Of a DNA stretch of 64,000 bases, positions 1 to 8,911 are shown one piece after another; position 1 is the first letter of the stretch, and every line of letters starts with the position of its first letter. The stretch lies in the NCBI RefSeq assembly GCF_017875275.1, contig NZ_JAGGML010000001.1, positions 1,178,001 to 1,242,000 of the forward strand, in the 5' to 3' direction. The notes beneath the pieces are model-generated. The model ran no database searches. It was given only the letters and a program-made list of their open reading frames with translations, and was not told where the DNA came from. The position numbers were made by a program, and so were the translations under genes. The stretch comes from Xanthobacter flavus (lineage in GTDB: Bacteria > Pseudomonadota > Alphaproteobacteria > Rhizobiales > Xanthobacteraceae).

Positions 1-1935
1 CGCGATCCGTTCGCCGCCATCGAGGCCGTCATGTCCTGGGATGCTTTCGCCGAGAGCGTCACCGAAGCGCAGCGGCTCGCGCAACCCGAGGACTTCGATT
101 TCCTGCACCGCATCGGCGAGAGCTACGCCACGCTGCGCCGCTACGCGCCGGAATTTCTCGACGTGCTCAAGTTGCGGGCCGCGCCCGCCGCCAAGGACGT
201 ACTCGACGCCATCGAGGTGCTGCGCAGCATGAACAGCGACAACGCCCGCAAGGTGCCCACCGACGCGCCGACCGAGTTCATCAAGCCGCGCTGGCAGAAG
301 CTGGTGATGACCGACACCGGCATCGACCGGCGCTACTACGAACTGTGCGCGCTGTCGGAGCTGAAGAACGCGCTGCGCTCCGGCGACATCTGGGTGCAAG
401 GCTCGCGCCAGTTCAAGGACTTCGAGGACTACCTGGTGCCGCCCGCGAAATTCGCCAGCCTCAAGCAGGCCAGCGAATTGCCGCTGGCCGTGGCCACCGA
501 TTGCGACCAGTACCTGCATGACCGGCTGACGCTGCTGGAAACGCAGCTCGCCACCGTCAACCGCATGGCGCTGGCCAACGAGCTGCCGGACGCCATCATC
601 ACGGAGTCGGGCCTGAAGATCACGCCGCTCGATGCGGCGGTGCCCGATACCGCACAGGCCCTGATCGACCAGACGGCGATGATCCTACCGCACGTCAAGA
701 TCACCGAATTGCTGCTGGAGGTAGACGAATGGACGGGCTTCACCCGGCACTTCGCCCACCTGAAGTCAGGCGACCTGGCCAAGGACAAAAACCTGTTGCT
801 GACCACGATCCTCGCCGACGCGATCAACCTGGGCCTGACCAAGATGGCGGAATCGTGCCCCGGCACGACCTACGCCAAGCTGGCCTGGCTGCAAGCCTGG
901 CACATCCGCGACGAAACCTACGGGGCGGCACTGGCCGAGCTGGTCAACGCGCAGTTCCGACATCCCTTCGCCGAGCATTGGGGCGACGGCACCACGTCAT
1001 CGTCGGACGGCCAGAACTTCCGCACCGGCAGCAAGGCCGAGAGCACCGGCCACATCAATCCGAAATACGGCAGCAGCCCAGGGCGGACGTTCTACACCCA
1101 TATCTCCGACCAGTACGCGCCGTTCCACACCAAGGTCGTGAACGTCGGCGTGCGCGACTCGACCTACGTGCTCGACGGCCTGCTGTATCACGAATCCGAC
1201 CTGCGGATCGAGGAGCACTACACCGACACGGCAGGGTTCACGGACCACGTCTTCGCGTTGATGCACCTGCTGGGCTTCCGCTTCGCCCCGCGCATTCGTG
1301 ACCTGGGCGACACCAAGCTCTACATCCCGAAGGGCGATGCCACCTACGAGGCGTTGAAACCGATGATCGGCGGCACGCTCAACATCAAGCACGTCCGCGC
1401 CCATTGGGATGAAATCCTGCGGATGGCCACCTCGATCAAGCAGGGCACGGCGACGGCCTCGCTGATGCTCAGGAAGCTTGGCAGCTACCCGCGCCAGAAC
1501 GGCCTGGCCGTCGCCCTGCGTGAGCTGGGACGCATCGAGCGCACACTGTTCATCCTGGACTGGCTGCAAAGCGTCGAGCTGCGCCGCCGCGTGCATGCCG
1601 GGCTGAACAAAGGCGAGGCGCGCAACGCGCTGGCCCGCGCCGTGTTCTTCAACCGCCTGGGGGAAATCCGCGACCGCAGCTTCGAGCAGCAGCGCTACCG
1701 GGCCAGCGGCCTCAACCTGGTGACGGCGGCCATCGTGCTATGGAACACGGTCTATCTGGAGCGGGCCGCGAACGCCTTGCGTGGCCACGGTCAAGCCGTC
1801 GATGACGGCCTGTTGCAGTACCTGTCGCCGCTCGGCTGGGAGCACATCAACCTGACCGGCGATTACCTCTGGCGCAGCAGCGCCAAGATCGGCGCGGGCA
1901 AGTTCAGGCCGCTACGGCCGCTGCAACCGGCTTAG
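1..1935 (+). CDS. tnpA: Tn3-family transposase TnpA, C-terminal part (cut by window start)
   Basis: This gene catalyses replicative transposition of a Tn3-family element. The reading frame is open from base 1 before the first internal ATG at 31, so the N-terminus lies outside the window; about 644 residues remain of the roughly 990 usual for the family. The DDE-type catalytic region is visible: an aspartate in HISDQYAPF, a second in HYTDTAGF, and a glutamate in the [11 protein letters not shown] region. The C-terminal [18 protein letters not shown] block is characteristic. The gene ends inside the terminal inverted repeat at 1931-1968, the usual arrangement in the Tn21/Tn501 subgroup. Confidence 0.95.
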   Translation, partial: RDPFAAIEAVMSWDAFAESVTEAQRLAQPEDFDFLHRIGESYATLRRYAPEFLDVLKLRAAPAAKDVLDAIEVLRSMNSDNARKVPTDAPTEFIKPRWQKLVMTDTGIDRRYYELCALSELKNALRSGDIWVQGSRQFKDFEDYLVPPAKFASLKQASELPLAVATDCDQYLHDRLTLLETQLATVNRMALANELPDAIITESGLKITPLDAAVPDTAQALIDQTAMILPHVKITELLLEVDEWTGFTRHFAHLKSGDLAKDKNLLLTTILADAINLGLTKMAESCPGTTYAKLAWLQAWHIRDETYGAALAELVNAQFRHPFAEHWGDGTTSSSDGQNFRTGSKAESTGHINPKYGSSPGRTFYTHISDQYAPFHTKVVNVGVRDSTYVLDGLLYHESDLRIEEHYTDTAGFTDHVFALMHLLGFRFAPRIRDLGDTKLYIPKGDATYEALKPMIGGTLNIKHVRAHWDEILRMATSIKQGTATASLMLRKLGSYPRQNGLAVALRELGRIERTLFILDWLQSVELRRRVHAGLNKGEARNALARAVFFNRLGEIRDRSFEQQRYRASGLNLVTAAIVLWNTVYLERAANALRGHGQAVDDGLLQYLSPLGWEHINLTGDYLWRSSAKIGAGKFRPLRPLQPA

Positions 1936-1968
1936 CGTGCTTTATTTTCCGTTTTCTGAGACGACCCC
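1931..1968. repeat. 38-bp terminal inverted repeat of a Tn21-subgroup transposon
   Basis: Read on the minus strand the element starts GGGGTCGTCTCAG and ends GCACGCTAAG, the classic 38-bp end of Tn21-like transposons. It overlaps the tnpA stop codon. The cccc at 1965-1968 is the outer edge, so the transposon extends left and everything to the right is flanking DNA. The 5 bases after it (1969-1973) would be one copy of the target duplication. The partner repeat is outside the window. Confidence 0.88.
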
Positions 1969-2270
1969 TTCATGGGCCGAGCACGATAGGTCGCCCCGTT
2001 GACCTTCCACTTCGGCAGCGCGCACACGCGGCGGCCGTCCGAGTCGAACTCGATCCAGCTCTTTTCCGAGACCTCGACCCCAGCGACGGGGTTCGTGCAG
2101 AGCTCCTCACGCTCGGCGTCGGTCTTCGGTTCCTCATTCGACATCGGGGATACCCATTTGCCCGGCGCCATCGGTGCCGGCGGTGCGCTTGCGCTCTGAG
2201 CGAACGACTCGGTTGTGAGCAAAGGGAGGAGGAAAAGGGGGCCGATTGCGACGCGCAGACAAATGTTCAC
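1932..2270 (-). CDS. Small exported protein of unknown function with a transposon-derived C-terminus
   Basis: The 112-residue product has an N-terminal signal peptide ([10 protein letters not shown], then a hydrophobic stretch ending SFAQS) and a short mature part with two cysteines. I do not recognise a family. The start overlaps the stop of the upstream serine recombinase gene (2267-2270), so the two are probably co-transcribed. The last 11 residues ([11 protein letters not shown]) and the stop codon are read out of the Tn21-type inverted repeat at 1931-1968. The original gene was therefore probably interrupted by the transposon and its native C-terminus lost. Confidence 0.6.
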   Translation of the reverse strand: MNICLRVAIGPLFLLPLLTTESFAQSASAPPAPMAPGKWVSPMSNEEPKTDAEREELCTNPVAGVEVSEKSWIEFDSDGRRVCALPKWKVNGATYRARPMKGSSQKTENKAR

Positions 2271-2821
2271 GGCTTCTCCTGCTCCAGTCGGTGGATTGTT
2301 GACCGATGAACGCCGAGCGAGGCGGCGATTTCCCGTGCCGACATCCCCTCGGCCCTGAGGCGTTTCACCAAACGCGCCTGATCACCGCTCAGGGCCGGCG
2401 GCCGACCAAACCGCACGCCCCTCGCCCTTGCGGCCGTGCGACCTTCACCGGTTCGTTCAGCAATCAAGGATCGCTCGAACTCTGCGATACCCGCAAAAAT
2501 TGTCAAGACCATGCGACCCGCCGGCGTGGTCGTGTCTGCCCATGGCTCGGCCAGGGACCGGAGGCCGGCTCCGGCCGTCGACAAGCGCTCCGAGATGTCG
2601 AGAAGATCGCGGGTGGAGCGTGCCAGCCGGTCGAGGCGCATCACAGTGACCACATCGCCCACCCGCAATTGGCCCAGCATGGCCTCGAGCTGGGGCCGCG
2701 CACGGACCGCGCCGCTGACCTTCTCCTCGAAGATGCGCTCGCAGCCGGCTGCCTGCAGCGCCGTGTGTTGTCGGGTCAGATCCTGGTCGTCGGTCGAGAC
2801 GCGGGCATATCCGATGCGCAT
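2267..2821 (-). CDS. Serine recombinase of the resolvase/invertase family
   Basis: The 184-residue protein starts MRIGYARVSTDDQ with the catalytic serine at residue 9. It carries the family block RLDRLARSTRDL, the GRMVLTIFAGIAEFER helix, and a C-terminal Hin-type helix-turn-helix (MSAREIAASLGVHRSTIHR). An in-frame ATG 34 codons upstream would give an extension not found in the family, so I chose 2821. Full resolvase length is kept. It lies outside the Tn21-type transposon, whose end is at 1968, so it belongs to a different element, perhaps as a resolvase or invertase of the island or of the adjoining restriction cassette. It is divergent from the HigA-like gene. Confidence 0.9.
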   Translation of the reverse strand: MRIGYARVSTDDQDLTRQHTALQAAGCERIFEEKVSGAVRARPQLEAMLGQLRVGDVVTVMRLDRLARSTRDLLDISERLSTAGAGLRSLAEPWADTTTPAGRMVLTIFAGIAEFERSLIAERTGEGRTAARARGVRFGRPPALSGDQARLVKRLRAEGMSAREIAASLGVHRSTIHRLEQEKP

Positions 2822-2992
2822 GAGAAGGCCTGTCGCAAAACTTGTCGCAGAGATGATCCATTCTGCGACTGATTTTTGCAACGCTGAAGCCGAGGCGGAT
2901 CGGGAGGGGCGAGGGTGTCGCAAAAATTAGGAGTTGCGCAACTTTCGCAGCGCCCTGCAGCTCCAATCAAAAAGAGCTCGCTTCCAAAAATA

Positions 2993-3011
2993 GAACATAT
3001 AAAGAACATAT
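2993..3011. promoter_or_regulatory. Direct repeat upstream of the HigA-like gene, possible operator
   Basis: GAACATAT occurs at 2993-3000 and again at 3004-3011, giving an 11-bp period, close to one helical turn, in a short AT-rich patch inside GC-rich DNA. It lies about 65 bases before the HigA-like start and between divergent genes. This is the position where a restriction-modification controller or antitoxin would bind its own promoter. No binding evidence is available. Confidence 0.4.
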
Positions 3012-3073
3012 CTTGTGGCTCGTCACGTTACAGGGCACAATCCACTCACAGAGCTGCGAGGGCGGTGAAGCAG

Positions 3074-3415
3074 ATGGCAACGAGCGCGACTATGAAAGCC
3101 CCGCCCCATCCGGGTGAGTTCGTGAAGACCGAGATCATTGAACCTCTGGGCCTTTCCGTCACCGACGCAGCGCAAGCTCTCTGCGTAACGAGGCCATCAT
3201 TGTCCAAACTGCTGAACGGTCGCGCGCACCTCTCGCCAGACATGGCTTTGCGGATCGAGAAGGCGTTCGGCGCCTCCATGGAGGCGCTGATGCAGATGCA
3301 GAATCGTTTTGATGTTGCCGAGGCGAGGAAGAGAGCAAAGGATATTAACGTTCCCCCCTTCAAAGGAAGAACGCTGCACGCGCAAGCAGGCCAGCGTAGG
3401 GGGCCCGGGGCATGA
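3074..3415 (+). CDS. HigA/VapI-type XRE regulator heading a restriction-modification operon
   Basis: The 113-residue protein begins MATSATMKAPPHPGEF. It has the HigA-antitoxin arrangement PPHPGEF, EPLGLSVTDAAQALCVTRPSLSKLLNGRAHLSPDMALRIEKAFG, an XRE helix-turn-helix. HigA proteins normally pair with an upstream HigB toxin, but no RelE/HigB-like frame exists between it and the divergent recombinase gene. Its stop overlaps the methyltransferase start by ATGA (3412-3415), which indicates translational coupling. I infer that it acts as the controller protein of the restriction system rather than as an antitoxin. The upstream ATG at 2915 would add about 53 atypical residues and was not used. Confidence 0.8.
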   Translation: MATSATMKAPPHPGEFVKTEIIEPLGLSVTDAAQALCVTRPSLSKLLNGRAHLSPDMALRIEKAFGASMEALMQMQNRFDVAEARKRAKDINVPPFKGRTLHAQAGQRRGPGA

Positions 3416-5028
3416 CAAAAATAAAGGACAGTTTGCGCAGCGAAAGCGATTTGGTCGCCGCTGCTCTTGCCCTCGGAGCCGCGGTCGCCGGCGGCCCGCT
3501 GGCCGCAGCCGAAGTCACGCTCGGAAAATCGGCGTCGAAAGCCACCTTGCGAAAGGCCACCGTTACATCTTTGAAAGATGCCATTCTTGCGGGGGAAGAC
3601 CCCCTTGGGGATGCGTTTTCTATCCTGCGTTCCGCCGAGGAGAGACGGGAGAACGGGGCGACCTATACCCCAGCCGCGATCGTCCAGACGATGGTGGATT
3701 GGGCCGCCGCCACGCGCAAGGCCAGCCGGATTGTAGACCCGGGTGTAGGATCGGCGCGGTTCCTCACTCGCGCCGCTGCAGCCTTTCCGAATGCGGAGTT
3801 GGTCGGGATCGATGTTGATCCGCTCGCCACGCTGATGGCCCGCGCCAACCTAGCCGTCGCCGGAGCCGGGGATCGAGCGCGGGTAATCCTCGGGGATTAC
3901 CGCAGTTTCTCCGAGCGCGTCGACGGCAGCACGCTATACATCGGCAACCCGCCCTATGTTCGGCATCATCAGATCGCGCCCAAATGGAAAGATTGGCTAG
4001 CTGTCGAATCCTCGAAGCTCGGTCTGACGGCCAGCAAGCTTGCGGGCCTGCATGTGTATTTCTTCCTTGCAACAACCTGTAGCGCCAAGCCTAAGGATTT
4101 TGGCGCCTTCATCACCGCCGCCGAATGGCTGGATGTAAATTATGGCGCGCTAGTGCGTTCCCTCATGTTGGGTGGGCTTGGGGGAAAGAGCGTCACGGTG
4201 ATCGATCCTGCAGCGCAGCCTTTCCCTGATGCCGCGACGACGGCCTCGATCACAACTTTTGAGATCGGCGCCAAACCCACGTCCCTTTATTTCCGCCGGA
4301 TCGACGACCTTGACGCGCTAGATGAGCTCGGCAAGGGCCGCAAGGTTCACCGGGATCGTCTGGCAAACGAAGGGCGTTGGTCCCATCTGACCCGCGCAGC
4401 CGAGAAGCCGCCCGAGGGCTTCGTCGAACTGGGCGAACTGTGCCGTGTGCACAGGGGAGCTGTGACAGGCGCGAATGATGTGTGGATTGCCGGCCCTCAT
4501 AGCGTCGGCTTGCCCGAATCCGTCCTGTTCCCGACGATCACCCGAGCGCGCGAGGTGCTGGACTCCGGCGGTCTTCTCACAGACTCCGCCCGACTGCGCT
4601 GCGTCATTGACCTTCCAGCCGATCTCGACGAACTCGATACGTCCGAGCGCGACGCGGTGACGAAGTTCCTGAAGGTGGCGCGTGCAATGGGCGCAAATAC
4701 AGGATACGTCGCCAGCCACCGCAAGGCGTGGTGGTCAGTGGGCCTCCGCGCGGCTGCGCCGATCATTTCGACCTACATGGCGCGGCGCCCGCCCGGCTTT
4801 GTCATCAACAAGGCGGATGCCCGGCACATCAACATCGCGCATGGCCTATATCCGCGCGATCCTCTTACCGAGAAGGCGAAGAAGGCGCTCGTTGACTACC
4901 TTCAGGTCAATATCTCACAGCGTTCCGGGCGCACCTACGCCGGTGGCCTGACCAAGTTCGAGCCTCGTGAAATGGAGCGCCTTATTGTGCCGGGTCCGGC
5001 GCTATTGTCTGCCGGAGCCGCATTGTGA
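3412..5028 (+). CDS. Type II N6-adenine DNA methyltransferase (Eco57I/XamI-like)
   Basis: The 538-residue protein should methylate adenine to protect host DNA from the adjacent restriction enzyme. It shows the SAM-binding motif (VDPGVGSARFLTRAA, about residues 107-121), an acidic residue for the cofactor ribose (GIDVDP), and the catalytic N6-adenine motif NPPY near residue 179. The rest is target-recognition sequence. It overlaps the HigA-like gene by 4 bases at its start and the endonuclease by 4 bases at its end, making a compact three-gene operon. By pairing with a XamI-type enzyme its target may be GTCGAC; this is an inference from the family. Confidence 0.88.
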   Translation: MTKIKDSLRSESDLVAAALALGAAVAGGPLAAAEVTLGKSASKATLRKATVTSLKDAILAGEDPLGDAFSILRSAEERRENGATYTPAAIVQTMVDWAAATRKASRIVDPGVGSARFLTRAAAAFPNAELVGIDVDPLATLMARANLAVAGAGDRARVILGDYRSFSERVDGSTLYIGNPPYVRHHQIAPKWKDWLAVESSKLGLTASKLAGLHVYFFLATTCSAKPKDFGAFITAAEWLDVNYGALVRSLMLGGLGGKSVTVIDPAAQPFPDAATTASITTFEIGAKPTSLYFRRIDDLDALDELGKGRKVHRDRLANEGRWSHLTRAAEKPPEGFVELGELCRVHRGAVTGANDVWIAGPHSVGLPESVLFPTITRAREVLDSGGLLTDSARLRCVIDLPADLDELDTSERDAVTKFLKVARAMGANTGYVASHRKAWWSVGLRAAAPIISTYMARRPPGFVINKADARHINIAHGLYPRDPLTEKAKKALVDYLQVNISQRSGRTYAGGLTKFEPREMERLIVPGPALLSAGAAL

Positions 5029-5939
5029 TCGATCCGCCTATTTGGAGCAACGAACAGCTCGAAGCCGACCGTGTCAAATCCAGCGCCGCCTTCTCGAAGG
5101 AACGTCTCGAAGAGCCGCTGGAGGATTATCTTGAAGCTTTCGACGAGTACCAGGGTTACGTCGAAGAAATACTAGAAACGACCGTCGACCTATCTGACCT
5201 TGAGGCATCTGCGCTTGACGTTCTGGGCGACGCTCGCCTTCTGGAGGCATTTCGTTACCTTGCTGCGCCGCCGATCTCGCAGGACGACCTCAAGGTCTTG
5301 GCTGATGCGCAATCTCTGACCAAGGGCCATCTGCAGAAGTCCCCGGAGCTTGTTCAGCGGCTGATCGCCGTCGTGCGCCAGGTGCTTGATCGCCGTCGCT
5401 TCGCCTGGGTCGTGGAGGATCGCGAGCCTACGGAAGCGGAGCGTAACGCCGCGGTGATGGCCTCGGCCGCTTTGATGGCCGCCAGCCGCACACAGACACG
5501 GCGGCGCACGCTAGGTAAGGAACAGCAGGAAGCTATGGTAAAGGTAGCCCTGAAGGGGCTGGGCTTTGCAGAAGTCCCTTCACGTAAAATCCCAAATATT
5601 TCGCATGCCCCCGGTCCGGGCGAGTTCTGTGGGGAAAGCGTGCTCGGAAACCGAAAGGGTGACATCATTGTGCGCCTTTGGGATCATCGGGTCATGCCGA
5701 TCGAATGCAAGGTATCGAACTCGTCGACCAATTCCGTGAAGCGGCTCAACAACGACGCAGCCGTTAAGGCTGCGAGCTGGAAATTGGATTTTGGACTCCG
5801 CCAAGTTGTTCCCGCCGCAGTGTTGAGCGGCGTCTACAAGCTTCACAATCTGCTGGATGCGCAGGATCGAGGGCTGACCCTATTTTGGGCACACGACCTC
5901 AAACCGTTGACCGACTGGATCACCGGCACAAAACCTTGA
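5025..5939 (+). CDS. XamI-family type II restriction endonuclease
   Basis: The 304-residue protein resembles the XamI endonuclease family, whose founding member cuts GTCGAC. A PD-(D/E)XK-like core is visible in the C-terminal half: the GEFCGESVLGNRKGD segment supplies acidic residues and MPIECKVS supplies the E-x-K pair near residues 227-229. It overlaps the methyltransferase stop by ATGA at 5025. The operon order regulator, methyltransferase, nuclease suits delayed nuclease expression on entry into a new host. Assignment rests on recalled family similarity and on the methyltransferase context; specificity is not proven. Confidence 0.75.
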   Translation: MIDPPIWSNEQLEADRVKSSAAFSKERLEEPLEDYLEAFDEYQGYVEEILETTVDLSDLEASALDVLGDARLLEAFRYLAAPPISQDDLKVLADAQSLTKGHLQKSPELVQRLIAVVRQVLDRRRFAWVVEDREPTEAERNAAVMASAALMAASRTQTRRRTLGKEQQEAMVKVALKGLGFAEVPSRKIPNISHAPGPGEFCGESVLGNRKGDIIVRLWDHRVMPIECKVSNSSTNSVKRLNNDAAVKAASWKLDFGLRQVVPAAVLSGVYKLHNLLDAQDRGLTLFWAHDLKPLTDWITGTKP

Positions 5940-6002
5940 TAAAGGGAACCCGATGAAGTCGAGCTTTCAGGCGGCCCCGCAAAACCGCTTCTAGTTGCCG
6001 AA

Positions 6003-6605
6003 CTACCACCCACGATAGGATGGCGTACCAGGCGCAACATAATGGTTATGCACTTGCGTGACTACTACTTCCGGCTTCGGGGGCTCTGGGTGCGCCTCCT
6101 TCCAAATTTCCATCAGTTTCTCATATGCGAAACGTTTGTACCGTTGCGCCTTTTCCCTTTGCGAATTATGTTCAATCTCCATTTTATCCTTCATTCTTGC
6201 CCACAAGCCTTCAAATTCAGAAAGACGTGCAATTTCAATTATAGACACCGCATAAATTACCAAAAAATTATTGATGTTTCTTTCTCGTTGGTAGAAATAA
6301 ATGTCAAGAATGGATTCAAAACTAGATTCTAATGCAGATAGTTGATGGGCATCAAACTCATTCCTAAAAGAATTTATCAATTCCTTTGATATATTATCAA
6401 TTTGAGAATCATGAAATCTTCTATAGATTGATGGAATGCAACATAAAAGATTTTCGATCCGATTTATGTCAGTATTTTTGTTATTTTTAATGGCTTTGAC
6501 GGCCTCCATGAATTGTGCGACGGCCGCGCGATACCGAACTGGGTCGTCGATGCGCGCCATTTCATCGTTGTCATAGCTGTCGAAGAAATTTTGAAGAGCT
6601 GACAT
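6003..6605 (-). CDS. AT-rich unknown protein with a C-terminal tail shared with the gene at 9958
   Basis: The 200-residue start at 6605 is preferred because a GGGGGGAG ribosome site lies 5 bases upstream; the frame could extend nine codons further. The protein is helical and charged, without membrane segments, and I recognise no family. Its C-terminus (IWKEAHPEP, then VHNHYVAPGTPS) closely matches the end of the protein at 9958-10536 (IWDEAHPQP, then IHQHVAPTPS). It is AT-rich with many AAA/ATT codons, unlike every neighbour, which suggests a separate origin. It is the last gene of the minus-strand conjugation-type cluster and converges on the restriction operon. Confidence 0.7.
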   Translation of the reverse strand: MSALQNFFDSYDNDEMARIDDPVRYRAAVAQFMEAVKAIKNNKNTDINRIENLLCCIPSIYRRFHDSQIDNISKELINSFRNEFDAHQLSALESSFESILDIYFYQRERNINNFLVIYAVSIIEIARLSEFEGLWARMKDKMEIEHNSQREKAQRYKRFAYEKLMEIWKEAHPEPPKPEVVVTQVHNHYVAPGTPSYRGW

Positions 6606-6713
6606 ATCTCCCCCCGACGCGGCCATCAGCATCTAAGCCGCAGGCCTCACCCAGCTGCGCAGTGATAACAATTCCCACCATCTACCACAGGTGGTTGCCT
6701 GTTCAAATGCGCG

Positions 6714-7388
6714 CTACGCGGCACTGCAGATAACTAGCTCCTCCGGCCCGCCCGGCCGCTGGTCGTTGAACACCCCCACCACCAGTCGTCCGCTCCGCCA
6801 GGCGAACGTGTCGAGGTTGGTCCTGTACTTCTTCAGCACCGGCCCCACCGGGACCTGGTGATGGCCGTGGACCACATGGAAGTCGCCATGCCCGCCTTCG
6901 TCGTCGTCGGGGTAGAGGTCCCAGAGCAGCGTCTGCTCGCGCTGCCGGTGGAGGGGGCGCCAGCGGTCGACGGCGGCATGCACGTAGACGCGGTGCAGGT
7001 CCACGTGCATGAGCGGGAGGGCGGAGAGCCACGCGATATGGGCTGCGGGAATCGGGAGCGGCGCATCGGGGTCCCACGCCGCCGCGCCGTAGGAGGCGAG
7101 CGTGGCGCGGCCGCCGTTGGCGAGGAAACGGGACATCCCGTTCTCGGGGAACTTCATCAGCTCCACCAGCATGGCCTCGTGGTTGCCCATCAGGCAGATC
7201 CACTGCCAGCCGGCCGATGGCCCGGCCATGAGGCGCTCAATGACCTGCCGGCTCTGCGGCCCGCAGTCCACGTAGTCCCCCAGGAAGACGATCGTGCCGC
7301 CTGGAGCGCGGGCCTCGATGGCGGCGAGCGCGGCCTCGAGGAGGTCGAACCGGCCGTGCAGGTCACCGATGGCGAAGGTGAGCGGCAT
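6714..7388 (-). CDS. PPP-family metallophosphatase (serine/threonine or ApaH-like)
   Basis: The 224-residue protein has the full metal-binding set of the PPP superfamily: GDLHG (residues about 8-12), GDYVDCG, GNHE and a later HGHH. It begins MPLTFAIGDLHGR, and the start at 7388 gives the family's usual N-terminus. It could dephosphorylate phosphoproteins or dinucleotide polyphosphates; sequence alone does not decide. It starts 11 bases after the relaxase-like gene, so it is in the same operon. Such phosphatases are common on phages and plasmids, but the link to mobilization is unexplained. Confidence 0.85.
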   Translation of the reverse strand: MPLTFAIGDLHGRFDLLEAALAAIEARAPGGTIVFLGDYVDCGPQSRQVIERLMAGPSAGWQWICLMGNHEAMLVELMKFPENGMSRFLANGGRATLASYGAAAWDPDAPLPIPAAHIAWLSALPLMHVDLHRVYVHAAVDRWRPLHRQREQTLLWDLYPDDDEGGHGDFHVVHGHHQVPVGPVLKKYRTNLDTFAWRSGRLVVGVFNDQRPGGPEELVICSAA

Positions 7389-7398
7389 GGCCCGCCTT

Positions 7399-8853
7399 TC
7401 ACAATCCAGGCCGGCGTGGGGCGTCGCCAGCCGGCACGGGAGCGTCCAGTTCCGCGACGGTGGCAATCTCTGCCTGGACCCGGACGAGACCGAAGCGCTC
7501 CGTGAGCCAGCGGAGGGCCTGCTCGAACCGCGCCCGCAGGACCTGCATGACGAACGAGATCGCCCCCACGCCGCTGGCGCCGGCGCTCGGCTCTTCCCAG
7601 CTCTCTGCACCGAGGACGAACCGCCGGCCGTCGTCGGCAATATGGAAAGGCCCCGCCGGAGAGAGACCGAGTTCCTGCGCCACCTCGTCCACCAGGTTGA
7701 GGGCGGGCGCCTCGAGGATCTCGCGGACTTCAGCGGCGAACGCCTCCGACTTGCGGAGCGTGTCGGCTCGCTCGGCCTTCAGCCGGGCGGAGGCGGCCTT
7801 TTCGGCCTTGAGATCGTCCGCCAGTCTGTCGGCTTTCATCCGTGCCAAATCGCGCTCGCGCGAAATCTTCTCCGCTGCTGCCGAAAGGGTGCGGGCCTGC
7901 TCCAGCTCGGCGGCGAGCCGGCGGCGCTCGTGGTCGCTCGCGGCCATGCGGACGGCGGCCTGTCCGGCCGCCTCGGCTAGCCGGGAATTTTGTTCGGCTA
8001 TCCAGCGATCGGGCGCCAGACGCTCCGAAAAGGTGGGCGAGGCAATCGTCGGGATCGTCGGCGGCGGCGCCTCGAGGATCCGCTGCACCTCCTCGTGCTT
8101 GAGGCGCGCCGCCTCGAGCTCCTGCTCGGCGGCGAGCTTCGCCTTGTATTCCTCCGGGGTGAGGTGCGGCTTCTTGCTGCTCTCTTCCCCCCGCACAATG
8201 CAGGCGTCCAGGTGCCGCCGGGCGTGTTCCGCCCAGGAATCCTGGAGCGCGGAATAGGACTTCTGGCGGCCGTGGCGCCTGGCGAGCTCCTGGAGCGCCT
8301 TGTTGATGCTGATCTTCTGCTTCGGCCGCGCCTTGGCGCGCCCGTCGGCGCGGACCGGCGAACATAGGATGTCCACGTTGCCCGCGCCGTCTTCATCGGC
8401 GTCGTAGCGTACCGCCCACACGCAGTCCTTGCCGAAGGCGGCCTCGGCCCACCGCCGTGCTTCTTCGATCAGCTGCCGTACACGGGGATTGCCCTGCCAG
8501 TCGCGGGGATCGCCGGTTTCGGCGAGCCAGCCCGGCGACAGGATCACCAGTAGGTGCATCGCCAGCGCGCCGTTGCCGTCGCTGGTGATGCCGTGCCGGC
8601 GCTTGTGCTCCTTGAAGGCGGCGACATAATTCGTGCCGGCCTCGAACCCTTCACCGGCGAGCGACCAGCAATAATTGTCGGCGGCGTCGGCGCCGGGCCG
8701 CTGGCTCTCCTTGCCCTTTTTGTCCTGGCGCCGGGCATGGGACTGCGCAGATGTCAGGTCGGCCCAGGTCTTGATATGGGCGCCGGACCCCTTGCGTGTC
8801 ACGCAACGGACGGCTGCCTTGGGCGGCTCAACAAGGCCGTTTGAAGGTGACAT
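7399..8853 (-). CDS. MobV (Pre/Mob)-like relaxase with degenerate catalytic motif
   Basis: The 484-residue protein has the MobV layout. An N-terminal region (GAHIKTWADLTSAQSHARRQ, then ADAADNYCW) resembles the RpNaDp..N motif. A central segment VRYDADEDGAGNVDILCSPV aligns with the relaxase three-His motif (H-x-D-E, then P-H-x-H). A helical region SYSALQDSWAEHARRHL follows, then a long coiled coil rich in Ala, Glu, Arg and Lys (about residues 240-400). The histidines expected to bind the metal are replaced (Y, G, V/D), so nicking activity is doubtful. The start at 8853 gives MSPSNGLVEPP. The homology call is by eye and moderate. Confidence 0.6.
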   Translation of the reverse strand: MSPSNGLVEPPKAAVRCVTRKGSGAHIKTWADLTSAQSHARRQDKKGKESQRPGADAADNYCWSLAGEGFEAGTNYVAAFKEHKRRHGITSDGNGALAMHLLVILSPGWLAETGDPRDWQGNPRVRQLIEEARRWAEAAFGKDCVWAVRYDADEDGAGNVDILCSPVRADGRAKARPKQKISINKALQELARRHGRQKSYSALQDSWAEHARRHLDACIVRGEESSKKPHLTPEEYKAKLAAEQELEAARLKHEEVQRILEAPPPTIPTIASPTFSERLAPDRWIAEQNSRLAEAAGQAAVRMAASDHERRRLAAELEQARTLSAAAEKISRERDLARMKADRLADDLKAEKAASARLKAERADTLRKSEAFAAEVREILEAPALNLVDEVAQELGLSPAGPFHIADDGRRFVLGAESWEEPSAGASGVGAISFVMQVLRARFEQALRWLTERFGLVRVQAEIATVAELDAPVPAGDAPRRPGL

Positions 8854-8911
8854 AGCGGATGCGTTCCTGGATGTAGTTAGCACACTAGGGGATTGCCTAC
8901 GGCCCGCTCCG

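Noticed and set aside
2822..3073. Possible HigB toxin upstream of the HigA-like gene
   Set aside because: Frames here lack RelE/HigB-like residues and no adequate start or length exists.
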